Made by a program: the position numbers and the translations under genes | NCBI GenBank assembly: GCA_003129525.1 | Contig: CP029329.1 | Location: 4,194,078-4,258,077, forward strand | Length of the DNA stretch: 64,000 bases | Reading direction: 5' to 3' | Origin: Clostridium beijerinckii | Lineage (GTDB): Bacteria > Bacillota > Clostridia > Clostridiales > Clostridiaceae | Notes under the pieces: generated by a model | Database searches by the model: none | What the model was told of the DNA's origin: nothing | Seen by the model: the letters and a program-made list of their open reading frames with translations, nothing else | Shown: positions 1-10,182 of the stretch, in pieces | Position numbering within the stretch: the stretch's first letter is position 1 | Layout: the number at the start of each line of letters is the position of its first letter

Positions 1-186
1 ATCTGCTGTAATGGCTATACTGTTTAGAAATAAACCAATAGTAATTTCTAGAACAAGAATAGAAGAATTTATTATTATCCCAACATTTCCTCCAAGAGTG
101 CCGTAAGATTGTCTGACTGATTGGGAATTTACATTTTTGTTGTCTTTCACAAATTTTCTTATTAAAAAGTCAAAAATAGATTTCAT
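1..186 (-). CDS. Cation diffusion facilitator family transporter, N-terminal part (cut by window edge)
   Basis: The N-terminal 62 codons of a membrane metal exporter are visible; the rest lies left of the window. The protein reads MKSIFDFLIRKFVKDNKN, then a segment with YGTLGG, GIIINS and NSIAITAD, which matches the start of the first membrane helix of the CDF (MMT1/FieF-like) family. Members export Zn, Fe, Mn or Co by proton antiport. The ATG at 186 is preceded by GGAAGG at good spacing. Substrate cannot be judged from this part. Confidence 0.75.
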   Translation of the reverse strand, partial: MKSIFDFLIRKFVKDNKNVNSQSVRQSYGTLGGNVGIIINSSILVLEITIGLFLNSIAITAD

Positions 187-510
187 ATATTTCGCCTTCC
201 ACCATTTTATCTTATTTATCCTACATATGTTTATATATGCGTTTAATCAATAAATTAACACTAGAAACCAACTCAGTAATCCAGCGTATTATTAAATATT
301 ATACCATAAATTCCCTTATATAGAATTTTGATATCGATAATAGTTATCAGCTTACTATCATTAATGAAAGATAAAGATATTATTATTTATTTATTTATTT
401 ATTTAGTTTTATCAATTTCGTCGTCAAAGTGGCGGCAAAAAACCTCATTTATTAATGATGCGGTTCACCGTATCATTAGTAAATGAGGTTTAATATAATT
501 CTCAAATCTA
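187..510. other. Intergenic region
   Basis: AT-rich spacer holding the putative promoter of the CDF gene and the strong hairpin at 441-490. A TATT-type run lies near 380-405. No coding signal was seen. Confidence 0.5.
441..490 (-). terminator. Rho-independent terminator
   Basis: Arms of about 23 bases (AACCTCATTTATTAATGATG... and its complement) enclose a short loop. On the minus strand the hairpin is followed by six T, so it should end transcription of the broken gene at 511-771. Confidence 0.75.
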
Positions 511-771
511 TCATTTAACCGTATTCTCCATAATTGACCTTAGAGCAAAGGTTACCAATTTAGGCTTTTTCTCTTTTACTATATGATAGATTTGTTTTTC
601 AGATATACTTAGTATATGCTGCCTACATATTATTTTTCGTATTGCTTATTAACAAGTTCAGTCATTCTTCCTTCACAAAACCCCCGTGGGTATTAATGAG
701 CGAAGCGAATTTGTTACTATTTGAAAATCATTACTTCTTGGATATATTTTATTTAAATCTGGAATAGCCAT
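511..771 (-). pseudogene. Broken gene, N-terminus resembling Vat/CatB-type acetyltransferase
   Basis: On the minus strand an ATG at 771 behind GAGGAGA opens the reading MAIPDLNKIYPRSNDFQIV, which resembles the start of xenobiotic (Vat/CatB) O-acetyltransferases. After about 20 codons it runs into the 60-bp palindromic repeat at 651-713 and stops. Left of the repeat a different frame gives about 38 residues (ILSISEKQIYHIVKEKKPKL and on) ending at 511, just before a terminator. I read this as one gene from which most of the middle was lost, with the repeat at the junction. The two ends may also come from different genes; I do not recognise the C-terminal piece. Confidence 0.45.
651..713. repeat. 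Dispersed palindromic repeat, copy 1 (type B)
   Basis: CAAGTTCAGTCATTCTTCC..., C/G-rich centre, then ...GAGCGAAGCGAATTTG. Other copies lie at 2669, 3099, 11272, 15233 and 17419. On the minus strand the left end carries GAAGGAAGA followed by ATGACTGAACTTG, an outward ribosome site and start codon. This copy sits inside the broken gene at 511-771. Confidence 0.85.
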
Positions 772-903
772 ATTTTTATCTCTCCTCTAATTTTAATACA
801 TTAATGCCTATTCCATTAATACAATGCATATCTTCATATAACCACCTACTTTATTTAATATAAAAACATACTATATTTAAATTTTACTCATTATAAAACA
901 TTA

Positions 904-945
904 ACCCTACAGTTAATTTTTCACGTGATAATTTAACTGTAGGGT
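904..945 (-). terminator. Terminator downstream of pepV
   Basis: Perfect 13-base arms (ACCCTACAGTTAA / TTAACTGTAGGGT) separated by 16 bases, placed 14 bases after the pepV stop. The T-tract on the minus strand is weak. Confidence 0.6.
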
Positions 946-958
946 AATTTTTAGTATA

Positions 959-2365
959 TTATTTACATAAATCAATTATTGCTTGAGTAAATATTTTAGC
1001 ACTTAATACTAATTCATCTATATTTGCAAACTCATCATTTCCATGCATATTATTATCAGTTCCTGGCATTGTGCAACCAAATGCTACGCCATTTTTAAGA
1101 TGATGAACGTATGTACCTCCACCAATTGCAAGACATTCTCCCTTTTTGCCACTATATTCTTCGTAACATTTTAGTAGTGTACGTACAAAATCAGAATCTT
1201 CACTTACATGATGTCCTTCAATCATATCGTCAGAAGAAAGAATAATATTTTCTTTTTTCATATTATCTCTTAAAACATCACGTAAATTTTCATTTGTAGT
1301 ACAAATTGGAGCTCTACAATCAAATACCCCACTCAAGCCCTTAGTAGTATATTCTAAAATATTTAATCCAATAGTTAATTTTCCTGATATTTCATCACTC
1401 ATTTTAATACCACTGGCTTCACCATTAAAATCACCATGAGGAAATAATTTTTGTACTGCACATAATCTATTAAAACCTTCACTCTTTGCAAATGGCATAT
1501 CTTTAAGTAATTCTAAAATTCCACTTAATGCATTATTACCATTTTGCGGAGTAGATCCATGTGCTCCAGTTCCTTTTGCAGCAATAATTAATTGTCCATT
1601 AGCTTCTTCATGTACTGTGAATTTTATCTTAGTTTTCTTTTGTGCAGATTCTAAGTATTTTATAATTTCTTCTTTATTAATACCTTCAACTGTAGCGTTA
1701 GCTCTATCTGGAACAACATTTGCCTTAACTCCACTTTGCACACATAATATTCTAGGAAGAGTATCATCTTCTTCAAACTGTGATTCAAAGGTGCTAGCTA
1801 AACGACCTTTTTCAATATTTATAAGTGGAAAATCTGCATCTGGTGAAAAAGTCATAGGTGCTTCTTTTTCAATTTTATAATAATAATCAATGTCTTCACT
1901 ACCACACTCTTCATCTGTTCCTAAAATAAGTCTAACATTTTTGCTAAGTGGTATATTTAAGTCTTTAACTGCTTTTAATGCATATAATGCTACAATTGCT
2001 GGCCCCTTATCATCAGCACTTCCTCTACCATATAATTTCCCATCTTTTATAAGAGGTTCAAAAGGCTTTGTAACCTTCCAGTCATCACTAACTGGAACTA
2101 CATCTAAATGAGCAAGAATATCTAATCCTTTTTCATTTTCATTCAAATCAATAGTTCCAACATAATTATCATAATTCTTAGTTTTAAATCCCATTCCATT
2201 TGCTAAATTTAATGCTAATTCTAGCGCTTTAGCTGGTCCTTCTCCAAAAGGCATTCCAGGGATTGCCTCTTCTCTATCACTTTTTATTTTGATAATGCTG
2301 CATATATCATTTAGCATTTCATCTTTGTTAATAGTAAAATAATCGTCAATTTGTTTTCTGTACAT
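959..2365 (-). CDS. pepV: Dipeptidase PepV (M20 metallopeptidase)
   Basis: A 468-residue cytoplasmic metallodipeptidase that splits dipeptides from peptide uptake or protein turnover. Length and motifs fit the PepV/Sapep group. Metal ligands are visible: AHLDVVP with H86 and D88, GRGSADDKGP with D119, the catalytic pair TDEE at 150-153, SPDADFP around 177, and the C-terminal GGGTYVHH. A lid-type dimer domain lies between about 180 and 350. The ATG at 2365 follows AAGGAG closely. It is transcribed alone, with its own terminator. Confidence 0.93.
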   Translation of the reverse strand: MYRKQIDDYFTINKDEMLNDICSIIKIKSDREEAIPGMPFGEGPAKALELALNLANGMGFKTKNYDNYVGTIDLNENEKGLDILAHLDVVPVSDDWKVTKPFEPLIKDGKLYGRGSADDKGPAIVALYALKAVKDLNIPLSKNVRLILGTDEECGSEDIDYYYKIEKEAPMTFSPDADFPLINIEKGRLASTFESQFEEDDTLPRILCVQSGVKANVVPDRANATVEGINKEEIIKYLESAQKKTKIKFTVHEEANGQLIIAAKGTGAHGSTPQNGNNALSGILELLKDMPFAKSEGFNRLCAVQKLFPHGDFNGEASGIKMSDEISGKLTIGLNILEYTTKGLSGVFDCRAPICTTNENLRDVLRDNMKKENIILSSDDMIEGHHVSEDSDFVRTLLKCYEEYSGKKGECLAIGGGTYVHHLKNGVAFGCTMPGTDNNMHGNDEFANIDELVLSAKIFTQAIIDLCK

Positions 2366-2893
2366 TATAGTTCTCCTTCCATTTACCCCTTCTTTGCAAT
2401 TTACTGTGGTATAATTACTATTATATTATATATCACAAATGCATCTATTTTTAATATTCTTGTAAAAATATTATATTTTTTATAAGTTGATCACATGATT
2501 TGAACATCTCCTAATAAAAGTGGTATTTTCCTTTATTATTTTTTCATTTTGCTATAATCTAATCATTGGAATTACAATCAATTTTATAGAACATACAAAA
2601 TATACATGTACATCAATAAATAGTGTAATAAACTTAAACTTGAATGTAACATCCTAAAAGAATCATAGCAACAAGTTCAGTCATTCTTCCTTCACAAAAC
2701 CCCCGGGGGCAATGTCATCAACCTATGATTCAATATTTTTACAAAATGTAATAATGAAAGAAATTCTATAGAAATATGGACTTTTTTTTATCATTACTGT
2801 TATTGATAATATCAAATTTCTAATTTAGGGTAGAAGAAATAAACCTTCACCATATTAAATGAAAGTTTTTCCACAAAAACATATAACTGTATT
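2366..2893. other. Intergenic region with one repeat copy
   Basis: It holds the pepV promoter side and the truncated palindromic repeat at 2669-2705. A short reading MSSTYDSIFLQNVIMKEIL begins at 2707 right at the repeat edge, probably gene debris. Nothing else is recognisable. Confidence 0.4.
2669..2705. repeat. Dispersed palindromic repeat, copy 2 (half copy)
   Basis: The CAAGTTCAGTCATTCTTCC arm and the CCCCCGGGGG centre are present; the right arm is missing. Confidence 0.8.
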
Positions 2894-3115
2894 TTACAAA
2901 GCTCTCTTTTTATTCATTCTATTTACCATTTGAGTAGCTTTATTATTTTTTCTTTCAAATTTCCTATCAGGTCTAACAGGAATTACATTCCTTTCGATTT
3001 CTTCTTTAATATATTTTAACATCCTTGAGCGTTTCCAAGGACTATTTGTAGATATCATAGTAATCAACGTATCTTTAAGTTTACCAATTAAGACATTAGT
3101 AACAAGTTCAGTCAT
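2894..3115 (-). pseudogene. Transposase C-terminal fragment
   Basis: About 70 residues with the basic tail RNVIPVRPDRKFERKNNK, which recalls the C-termini of IS4-like DDE transposases; the family call is weak. The apparent start MTEL comes from the repeat at 3099-3163, so the reading begins inside the repeat and passes directly into the fragment. The upstream three quarters of the transposase is absent. Confidence 0.5.
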
Positions 3116-3163
3116 TCTTCCTTCACAAAACCCTCGAGGGTATTAATGAGCGAAGCGAATTTG
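3099..3163. repeat. Dispersed palindromic repeat, copy 3 (type B)
   Basis: Same 60-65 bp sequence as copy 1, with centre CCCTCGAGGG. It forms the left boundary of the transposase fragment and supplies the ATG that reads into it. Confidence 0.85.
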
Positions 3164-3196
3164 ATAACGTTTGCAAACTTTCACTTAATTTAACCT

Positions 3197-3412
3197 TTAT
3201 TCTTTGTCAAATTTCATTTCCTCAGTGTCTGTTATAATTTCTAAAGTAGGATTAGCTTTTACGTCCTCTAATTGTGTATCAGTGACCATTATTTCTCTAA
3301 TTTCCATTGTATTTTTAATCCAAACTATTTTATGACTTCCAGTTATTATACCATTACACATCTTAACAGCAATTCTAATATTCATAGTAATATGAAGAAG
3401 ATCCGGCTTCAA
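3197..3412 (-). CDS. Small hypothetical protein, possibly a remnant
   Basis: 71 codons from a TTG, or about 62 from an internal ATG; neither has a clear ribosome site. The text (NGIITGSHKIVWIKNTMEIR, ending EEMKFDKE) is not recognised. It lies between a repeat copy and the alcohol dehydrogenase and could be the tail of a lost gene. Confidence 0.25.
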   Translation of the reverse strand: MKPDLLHITMNIRIAVKMCNGIITGSHKIVWIKNTMEIREIMVTDTQLEDVKANPTLEIITDTEEMKFDKE

Positions 3413-3482
3413 TAAATGATGCCGGTCTTACCTGTATAATTAAGACATAGATGGATATTTAATTTTAAGTAAAAATTTATGC

Positions 3483-4628
3483 TTAAGAAATCTTTCTAAA
3501 TAGCTCAATTAACTTTTCTTTATCGAAGAATATAGGGTTAGCACCTGCACAAGCATCATTCATAGCAAACTCAGCAAGCTTGTCAAAGTCAGGGTTATCT
3601 ACGCCAACTTCTTTCAAAGATTTAGGGATACGTACCTCTTCGGAAAGAGCCTTAATCTTGCTGATTACAAAATCTACACACTCTTCATCGGATTTTCCTG
3701 CTACATCCATGCCAATAACCTCTGCGATTGGACGGAATTTAGCTGGAACACCCTTAGCATTTTCCTCTTGTACATAAGGAAGAAGCATAGCATTACATAC
3801 ACCATGTGGCAAGTCATATAGACCTCCTAGTTGATGAGCCATAGCATGAACGTTACCCAAACCAGCATTACTGAAAGCAATACCATTTAAAAAACAGGCA
3901 TAACACATCTGCTCTCTGGCTTCGATGTCACTACCGTCTTTAACAGCTCTTGGCAGAAAGTTAAAAATCTGCTTAATTGCATATAAAGCAGTGGCGTCGG
4001 TGACATCATAAGCACCTTTTGCAACCACAGCCTCGATAGCATGTGTCAAAGCGTCCATACCTGTAGCAGCTGTTAGACCAGCTGGTTTACCAATCATTAG
4101 CTCAGGGTCATTTACAGTCATGGTAGCAAGAGAATTGGTATCAACCATAATCATCTTTACGTGACGCTCTTCATCTGTAATAACATAGTTAATGGTAACT
4201 TCTGCAGAAGTACCAGCTGTAGTGGTTATAGCAATAATAGGAAGACATTTTTTAGTTGTCTTATTTACGCCTTCATAGTCCTTTGTAGTACCACCGTTTG
4301 TGGCAAGGATAGAAATAGCCTTACCACAGTCTTGAGGCGAACCACCACCAATAGTAATAACGATATCGCAGTCTTCTTTTTTAAGAATCTCCAAACCACT
4401 ATTTACATTATTTACAGTTGGGTTAGGCTTTACATCGTTATAAAGAACATATGTAACGCCGATTTCATCTAACATGTCAGTTATTTTTTTAACGGTTCCG
4501 TTGGAAGTAAGGAACTTATCACTAACAATAAATGCTTTTTTTGCTCCCAGTGCTTTTATAGGTTCTTTTGCTTCCGCAAGACATCCTCTTCCCATAATAT
4601 TAATTGGTGGGATATAATAAATACTCAT
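3483..4628 (-). CDS. Iron-dependent alcohol dehydrogenase (FucO/DhaT-like)
   Basis: 381 residues, the usual size of group III Fe-dependent NAD(P) alcohol dehydrogenases. The nucleotide-binding GGGSPQD is at 94-100 and GTSAEVT at 139-145; the iron ligands are D192, H196, H261 and H275. The ATG at 4628 follows AAAGGAG. As last gene of the sugar-acid operon it could reduce the aldehyde released by the aldolase: glycolaldehyde to ethylene glycol if the substrate is xylonate. That role is inferred from position and family; propanediol or lactaldehyde reductase activity is also possible. Its base composition is richer in GC than the flanking spacer. Confidence 0.88.
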   Translation of the reverse strand: MSIYYIPPINIMGRGCLAEAKEPIKALGAKKAFIVSDKFLTSNGTVKKITDMLDEIGVTYVLYNDVKPNPTVNNVNSGLEILKKEDCDIVITIGGGSPQDCGKAISILATNGGTTKDYEGVNKTTKKCLPIIAITTTAGTSAEVTINYVITDEERHVKMIMVDTNSLATMTVNDPELMIGKPAGLTAATGMDALTHAIEAVVAKGAYDVTDATALYAIKQIFNFLPRAVKDGSDIEAREQMCYACFLNGIAFSNAGLGNVHAMAHQLGGLYDLPHGVCNAMLLPYVQEENAKGVPAKFRPIAEVIGMDVAGKSDEECVDFVISKIKALSEEVRIPKSLKEVGVDNPDFDKLAEFAMNDACAGANPIFFDKEKLIELFRKIS

Positions 4629-4737
4629 AATAAATACTCTCCTTTAAATTATAATCGTTAATTTTAGAATTTTTTATTTTTTATTTAGTGTTTGTTAATT
4701 ATGTAATTTTAACTAATATTGAATTACTAATTGTAAC

Positions 4738-4842
4738 TATAGATAACCAGCCCAAAAGTTTTACTTATTCATTGGTATAAAGCTTGATTTTACCTACGTA
4801 TTTTCCGAGGAATAAGTAAAGTTTATTTCATGGTTATCTATA
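4738..4842. repeat. 105-bp palindromic MITE-like element, copy 1
   Basis: Inverted ends TATAGATAACCA...TACTTATTC and its imperfect complement (about 33-base arms). A second copy at 33237-33341 differs at only about four positions. The element lies exactly where the FGGY kinase reading ends. Confidence 0.85.
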
Positions 4843-5055
4843 GTCAAAAACCTCAATATCATTTTTGTACTTTGATAGATTGTTTATTCCCGTCAACATT
4901 GCATTAAAGACTTTATTTACATCAAGTTCTACCCAATCTTGATTAAATGCATGGTACTGATAATCTACTTTAGTAGATTCTACAATATTAGTATTTTCAT
5001 CTAATACTGACATTTTCATTGCTGATGTACCAAAATCAACAGATGAAATATACAT
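4834..5055 (-). pseudogene. FGGY-family sugar kinase, N-terminal fragment
   Basis: 73 codons with the FGGY kinase opening (DFGTSAMKMSVLD, then QDWVELDV). The family is about 500 residues and covers gluconokinase and xylulokinase. The last codons (VFDYR) lie in the 105-bp palindrome, and no kinase sequence resumes beyond it, so an insertion with deletion removed over 80% of the gene. The intact gene would have phosphorylated a sugar or sugar acid in this operon. Confidence 0.75.
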
Positions 5056-5103
5056 TTTACCTTAATTTCCTCTATATTTTATATAACTGAACCCACACTT
5101 CCT

Positions 5104-6453
5104 TTAAACAAATATATTCAATATCAAAATACATACTAATCCTGTTACTGACACAATGGTTGCTAGTATAGTCCAGGTTGAGAATGTTTCTTTCATGCTT
5201 AAACCAAAGTATTCTTTAACCATCCAGAATCCAGCATCGTTTACATGAGATGCTATTGCACTTCCGGCTCCAGTTGCAAGTGTTACTAAGGCTAGATTGA
5301 CATCGGGATGACCAGCAAGCATTGGAATAACTAGACCTGCTGTTGATAGAGCTGCTACTGTTGCAGAACCTAAACAAACACGTAAAATGGCTGCAACTAT
5401 CCATGCAAGTAGTATAGGTGATATGGAACTTCCTTGAAATAGTAAAGCGATATAATTGCCAACGCCTCCATCAATAAGCACTTGTTTAAAAGCACCCCCG
5501 CCACCAATAATTAAAAGCATCATTCCAATTGACGAAATGGCAGAAGAACAAGAAGTCATCACTTGTTTAATTGGAACCTTCCTTCCTATTCCCATAGTAT
5601 AGATTGCAAGTATTAAAGATATAGTCATTGCTGTCGATGGATTACCAATAAAGCTAATAACATCAAACAAATAATTTCCTGGAATTCCTGCTGTTTTTTG
5701 TATCATTGAAATTATTGTTGAAACCATCATTAAAATAACAGGAAACATCGCTGTTAACAAACTAATTCCAAAACTAGGTGTTTCTTCGAGTTTAAACGTT
5801 TTTTGTTCACCTAAAGATTCAATATTACCATTTTTATTAAAAGCGGTAGGTATAATTTTTTTAGCAATCTTAGTATATATTGGCCCTGCTAAAATAACAG
5901 ATGGTATTGCTACAATAATACCGTACATTAAAACGGTTCCAAGGTCTGCTCCATATTCTCCAGCTATTGCTGTTGGTCCTGGATGTGGAGGCAGAAATCC
6001 ATGTGTTGCTAATAAAGCAGCAAGCATTGGAATACCTAAGTGCATTGGAGAAATTTTTAATTCTCTTGAAATAGAAAATATAATTGGAATTAATAAAACT
6101 AATCCTACTTCAAAAAACATTGCTATACCAACAATAAATGAAGCAACTACAACAGCCCATTGAACTCGTTTTTCTCCAAATTTGTCAATCAAAGTCATGG
6201 CAATACGCTGTGCTCCACCTGAATCAGCAACTAATTTACCGAGCATGGCACCAAGACCAAATATTAAAGCTATATGGCCAAGTGTTCCGCCCATCCCTGA
6301 TTCAATCGTTGCAACAATCTTTCCAAGAGGTTCCCCCAACACCACAGCTGCAAGAAATGAAACAATAAGCAATGAAATAAATGTATTTAATTTGAAGACA
6401 GAAATTAATATAAGTAAACACACTACTGCTAGTGCTATAATTAATAATGGCAT
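5104..6453 (-). CDS. GntP-family sugar-acid:H+ symporter
   Basis: 449 residues, almost all hydrophobic (about 12 membrane segments), as in gluconate permeases GntP, YjhF and IdnT. Typical GntP text includes [19 protein letters not shown] around residues 150-170 and [16 protein letters not shown] near 400. GGGAG precedes the ATG at 6453. It lies between the dehydratase and the broken kinase, so it probably imports the acid the operon degrades. Xylonate or gluconate cannot be told apart from sequence. Confidence 0.88.
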   Translation of the reverse strand: MPLLIIALAVVCLLILISVFKLNTFISLLIVSFLAAVVLGEPLGKIVATIESGMGGTLGHIALIFGLGAMLGKLVADSGGAQRIAMTLIDKFGEKRVQWAVVVASFIVGIAMFFEVGLVLLIPIIFSISRELKISPMHLGIPMLAALLATHGFLPPHPGPTAIAGEYGADLGTVLMYGIIVAIPSVILAGPIYTKIAKKIIPTAFNKNGNIESLGEQKTFKLEETPSFGISLLTAMFPVILMMVSTIISMIQKTAGIPGNYLFDVISFIGNPSTAMTISLILAIYTMGIGRKVPIKQVMTSCSSAISSIGMMLLIIGGGGAFKQVLIDGGVGNYIALLFQGSSISPILLAWIVAAILRVCLGSATVAALSTAGLVIPMLAGHPDVNLALVTLATGAGSAIASHVNDAGFWMVKEYFGLSMKETFSTWTILATIVSVTGLVCILILNIFV

Positions 6454-6634
6454 AATATCACTCCCAATCTAATTATTACTATTTTTTTATCTTTCACAGA
6501 ACTCCAAAGCCATAGGCTTTATGCCGTTTCGTAAGTATATTTTTGAAGGATTTCCCTCACATAAAATCAAAATTTATATGTGCAAAAGTTAATTTAAGAG
6601 AGGGTTATCCTTGCTAGCAAATTCAAATAAATTA

Positions 6635-8608
6635 TTATTCTTTAGCCATAGCTTTCTTTCCAGCTTCAATAACTTCAATAATTTTATCTACATCATATAC
6701 ACTTCCACCCCAAGTTCCGCCACTAACGGCTTGAAGTGCTGCCCATAATCTTGTATCATCTGGAAGATCTGGATCAGGTTGAAGATTTGGATCAGTTTCA
6801 CGTGCTTCTAAAACTTTAGCTGCTTCTTCATAAGAAAGCTGTTTATCCTCAGTTCCAATGAAATTAATTGATCCCTCAAGCTGATTAGTATCAATTATGA
6901 TTTCAATAACGTCTCCGTCCTTCAATTTTCCGAGAGGACCTCCTGCCAATGCCTCAGGCCCTACATGTCCAAAACAAGCACCTGTAGAAACACCAGAAAA
7001 ACGTGCATCTGTAATTAGAGAAACATGCTTACCAAAAGGCAATTTTTTTAAAGCAGAAGTTAATTGGTACGTTTCTTCCATTCCTGTTCCCATTGGTCCT
7101 ACACCACTTACAATCATTACATCACCAGCTTTAATCTTTCCACCATCCTTAATCGCTTTAATAGCTGACTTTTCAGAGTTGAAAACTTTAGCTTTCCCAG
7201 TGTGTCTAAATACCCCGTCGTCATCTATAACAGATGGATCAATAGCCGTTGATTTTACTACTGAACCTTCAGGGGCAATATTTCCTAACGGGAAAGTTAC
7301 TGTTGATGTTAGTCCTCTTTCTTTTGCCTGGCTTGGGTTCATAATAACTTCATCAGGATCAACTCCATCCACTTCAACTAGACGGTTTCTGCATTGTATA
7401 CGTCTTTCAGATTTTTCCCACCAATCAAGGTTAGCTCCAAGTGTTTCTCCTGTAACAGTAAGAACATCCTCATGCAACAGCCCAAGTTTTCTTAAATGAA
7501 GCATAACCTCAGGAACTCCTCCTGCTAAGAATACGTTGACTGTAGGGTAATTAACTGGTCCAATAGGCATAACACTCACTAAACGAGGTACTTTTTTATT
7601 AATTTTTGCCCAGTCTTCCACAGTTGGCATTTTACAATTGGCAGCATGTGCAATTGCTGGGAGATGAAGAAGCAAGTTTGTTGATCCTCCAAAAGCAGCG
7701 TGAATCATCATGGCATTCTCAATTGCTTTATCTGTAATAATATCCTTCGTAGTTATTCCATTGTTGGCCATTTCAAAAGCTGCCTTGGCTGACTGCTTAG
7801 CGATTTCTTCCCATATTGGTTGGCCGGAAGGTGCTAACGCAGAGTGAGTCAATGCCATTCCTAATGCTTCAGCAATGACCTGAGAAGTACCGGCTGTCCC
7901 AAAGAACTGACATCCTCCACCAGCAGAAGCACAAGCTTTACATCCTAGACTTGAAGCATCTTCTAATGAAATTTCATTATTGGCAAATCTAGCTCCAATC
8001 GTTTGAATTATTCCTGCGTCTTCCCCCTTTGTAGGTTGAAGTGTTGCACCTCCAGGAACAACAATAGTTGGCAAATCATGCATAGATGCCAGTGCCATCA
8101 TCATTGCAGGTAGACCTTTGTCACATGCAGCCACTCCGACTACTGCACGCCTTGTTGGCAATGAGCGAATTAATCTACGAAATACTATTGATGCATCATT
8201 ACGATAAGGTAGAGAGTCAAACATTCCGGTTGTACCCTGGCTACGTCCGTCACATGGATCCGTTACGTATGCAGCATGAGGGACACCTCCAAGTTTCTTG
8301 ATTTCTTCAGCTGCTGCTCTCATTTGCAATCCTAATTCAAAGTGGCCTGTGTGTAATCCTACAGCAATTGGAGTACCATCATTATCACGGATTCCGCCTT
8401 GAGTACTAAGTATTAGCACATTATCTCCCAAGAGTTTCGATGGCTCCCATCCCATACCAGCATTTAAAGTCATTCCGAATATATTGCCACTAGGTGAATC
8501 TTTCAACAATTCTGGTGTAAGTGGAAGTGAACCCTTCGGACCTTCTGCGTGAGTGTGAATTTCATATAAAGATACATTTTCATCACCATAAATAGATTTT
8601 AATGACAT
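6635..8608 (-). CDS. Sugar-acid dehydratase, YjhG/YagF (IlvD/Edd) family
   Basis: 657 residues, the length of the YjhG/YagF D-xylonate dehydratases and longer than IlvD. The Fe-S cysteines are C119 (DPCDG), C162 (ACDKGLPA) and C233 ([13 protein letters not shown]). The enzyme removes water from an aldonic acid to give the 2-keto-3-deoxy acid. I start it at 8608, where GGAGGG precedes ATG; a reading from 8644 would add 12 residues without a ribosome site. Its neighbours (aldolase upstream, GntP permease downstream, IclR divergent) match the order of the E. coli yjhIHGF cluster. Confidence 0.9.
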   Translation of the reverse strand: MSLKSIYGDENVSLYEIHTHAEGPKGSLPLTPELLKDSPSGNIFGMTLNAGMGWEPSKLLGDNVLILSTQGGIRDNDGTPIAVGLHTGHFELGLQMRAAAEEIKKLGGVPHAAYVTDPCDGRSQGTTGMFDSLPYRNDASIVFRRLIRSLPTRRAVVGVAACDKGLPAMMMALASMHDLPTIVVPGGATLQPTKGEDAGIIQTIGARFANNEISLEDASSLGCKACASAGGGCQFFGTAGTSQVIAEALGMALTHSALAPSGQPIWEEIAKQSAKAAFEMANNGITTKDIITDKAIENAMMIHAAFGGSTNLLLHLPAIAHAANCKMPTVEDWAKINKKVPRLVSVMPIGPVNYPTVNVFLAGGVPEVMLHLRKLGLLHEDVLTVTGETLGANLDWWEKSERRIQCRNRLVEVDGVDPDEVIMNPSQAKERGLTSTVTFPLGNIAPEGSVVKSTAIDPSVIDDDGVFRHTGKAKVFNSEKSAIKAIKDGGKIKAGDVMIVSGVGPMGTGMEETYQLTSALKKLPFGKHVSLITDARFSGVSTGACFGHVGPEALAGGPLGKLKDGDVIEIIIDTNQLEGSINFIGTEDKQLSYEEAAKVLEARETDPNLQPDPDLPDDTRLWAALQAVSGGTWGGSVYDVDKIIEVIEAGKKAMAKE

Positions 8609-8709
8609 AATTATCCCTCCATATTTCCATAGTTTAATTAACAAAGTATAGTGCCTTATAAGATTATAGCGATATATAGTAATTTTTAAGAAATTGCAAT
8701 GGATTGCTC

Positions 8710-9609
8710 CTAAACCATATGATGAATATCTTCCATAATTTTTTTAATTGAATCCGTTTGTTTTTCATCAGCCTGCAAAATAGGAGTTTTACAGTAGTCC
8801 TTAATATCCACACCTTTTAACATCATAGTTTTTTTGATAATCGGAATAAAAGATTTACCTACATCATACAATTTAGATAATTTATCAACAGTACTCTGAA
8901 TTTCAGCTATTCTATCGATATTTTTCTCATTAACTGCTTTTACCCAATCCACAAAAATCTCTGGATAAGGATTGGAAAGCGCGCTAATACATCCGCTACC
9001 ACCAGAAACAACATTATGTACAAAATTTTCGTCAAACCCCGAAAACACCTTAAACTCAGGGAACTCACTCTGTATGGTTTGGATTAGTTTTCTAGTATGT
9101 CCCATTTCTGATACTGTATCTTTATAACCAACAATATTACTATGCTTTCTCAATAAATTAAGTGTAAATTCCGGTGATAAATCATAGCCAGTTCTGTCAG
9201 GAAAATTATATAAATAAATATCACCTTTTACAGATTCCGCCACTTTTCCATAGTAAGATTCCAAATTTTCATCCGATAGTGGAAAATAATATGGGCTGAT
9301 AATGATAACACCATCCGCTCCAGCATCAATAGCATAATTGGAAAGTTCAATTGTTTCGGCTGTTGTCATACAACCTGTCCCAATAATAACCTGTGTCCTT
9401 TTATTTACATAGTGAACAACAAGATCAATTAATTCCTTCTTTTGTTCAGTAGACATGGCATAGAATTCACCTGTGCTACCCATAATAACTAGACCGTCTA
9501 TACCTGAGTTAATGAGATAGTCGTAAACATTTTGATTTGCCTTGATGTCTAAGTTTCCCTCAGCATCAAATGCAGTAATAACAGGTGTTAAAAATTCAAT
9601 TTTTTTCAT
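8710..9609 (-). CDS. 2-keto-3-deoxy-sugar-acid aldolase (DapA superfamily, YjhH/YagE-like)
   Basis: 299 residues forming a class I aldolase barrel: GSTGE at 44-48, the Tyr of LYNFPDRTG at 134, and the Schiff-base lysine K163 in GYKDT. YagE/YjhH-type enzymes split 2-keto-3-deoxyxylonate to pyruvate and glycolaldehyde, or the gluconate analogue to pyruvate and glyceraldehyde. AAGGAG precedes the ATG at 9609. It is the first gene of the operon. N-acetylneuraminate lyase or dihydrodipicolinate synthase is less likely given the dehydratase partner. Confidence 0.88.
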   Translation of the reverse strand: MKKIEFLTPVITAFDAEGNLDIKANQNVYDYLINSGIDGLVIMGSTGEFYAMSTEQKKELIDLVVHYVNKRTQVIIGTGCMTTAETIELSNYAIDAGADGVIIISPYYFPLSDENLESYYGKVAESVKGDIYLYNFPDRTGYDLSPEFTLNLLRKHSNIVGYKDTVSEMGHTRKLIQTIQSEFPEFKVFSGFDENFVHNVVSGGSGCISALSNPYPEIFVDWVKAVNEKNIDRIAEIQSTVDKLSKLYDVGKSFIPIIKKTMMLKGVDIKDYCKTPILQADEKQTDSIKKIMEDIHHMV

Positions 9610-10182
9610 GTATGATTTCTCCTTTATTAAAAATTAGTCTAAATTCAAATCCTATTTTATATTTTTTATATAATTTATACATATATGGTTAGTTTAACTA
9701 TTTAATAATTTTGATAAAATGCTCAAAGATTTCATCTTTAATTGAATTATGAGTTAGAATTTTCGTGCTAATTTAATAACTTATGAATATGCGCCCTCCC
9801 CTCTCTATTGTTCGTATATACGTTTATCATTTGTTTATACGAATCCTATAACTAAATATTACCACATTTTTTTATCATGTCAAGATAATATTTAACCGTT
9901 TTCAAAAAAATATTATTCAAATTCACTCACTGTTTGTGATTTATTCTTGTATGTATAACCCGACATTGAATAGTTCTAACAAAATATATATAATTATAAT
10001 TATTAATTATTAATTTTTACTATATAAGTTGTGATAATACTGATACAATACAGTAACTTCCATAAATATAGATCACCAAGTTCCACAGCAAATAATATAC
10101 AAGCTCTGTATTAGATTGTATAATCTTTATTGCAACTTATACATATTTGATTTTTATAAAAATTTGAATGGCGGGTGTAAAT
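9610..10182. promoter_or_regulatory. Divergent control region of the sugar-acid operon and IclR gene
   Basis: 573 bp of AT-rich sequence between the aldolase and the IclR regulator. It must hold both promoters. The clearest operator candidate is the inverted repeat at 9811-9843. Confidence 0.6.
9811..9843. promoter_or_regulatory. Candidate IclR operator
   Basis: Eight-base arms TTCGTATA / TATACGAA separated by 17 bases, about 200 bp upstream of the aldolase start. Assignment to the IclR protein rests on position only. Confidence 0.35.

Noticed and set aside
6897..7499. 200-codon open frame opposite the dehydratase
   Set aside because: Antisense shadow of the conserved IlvD/Edd gene, no ribosome site.
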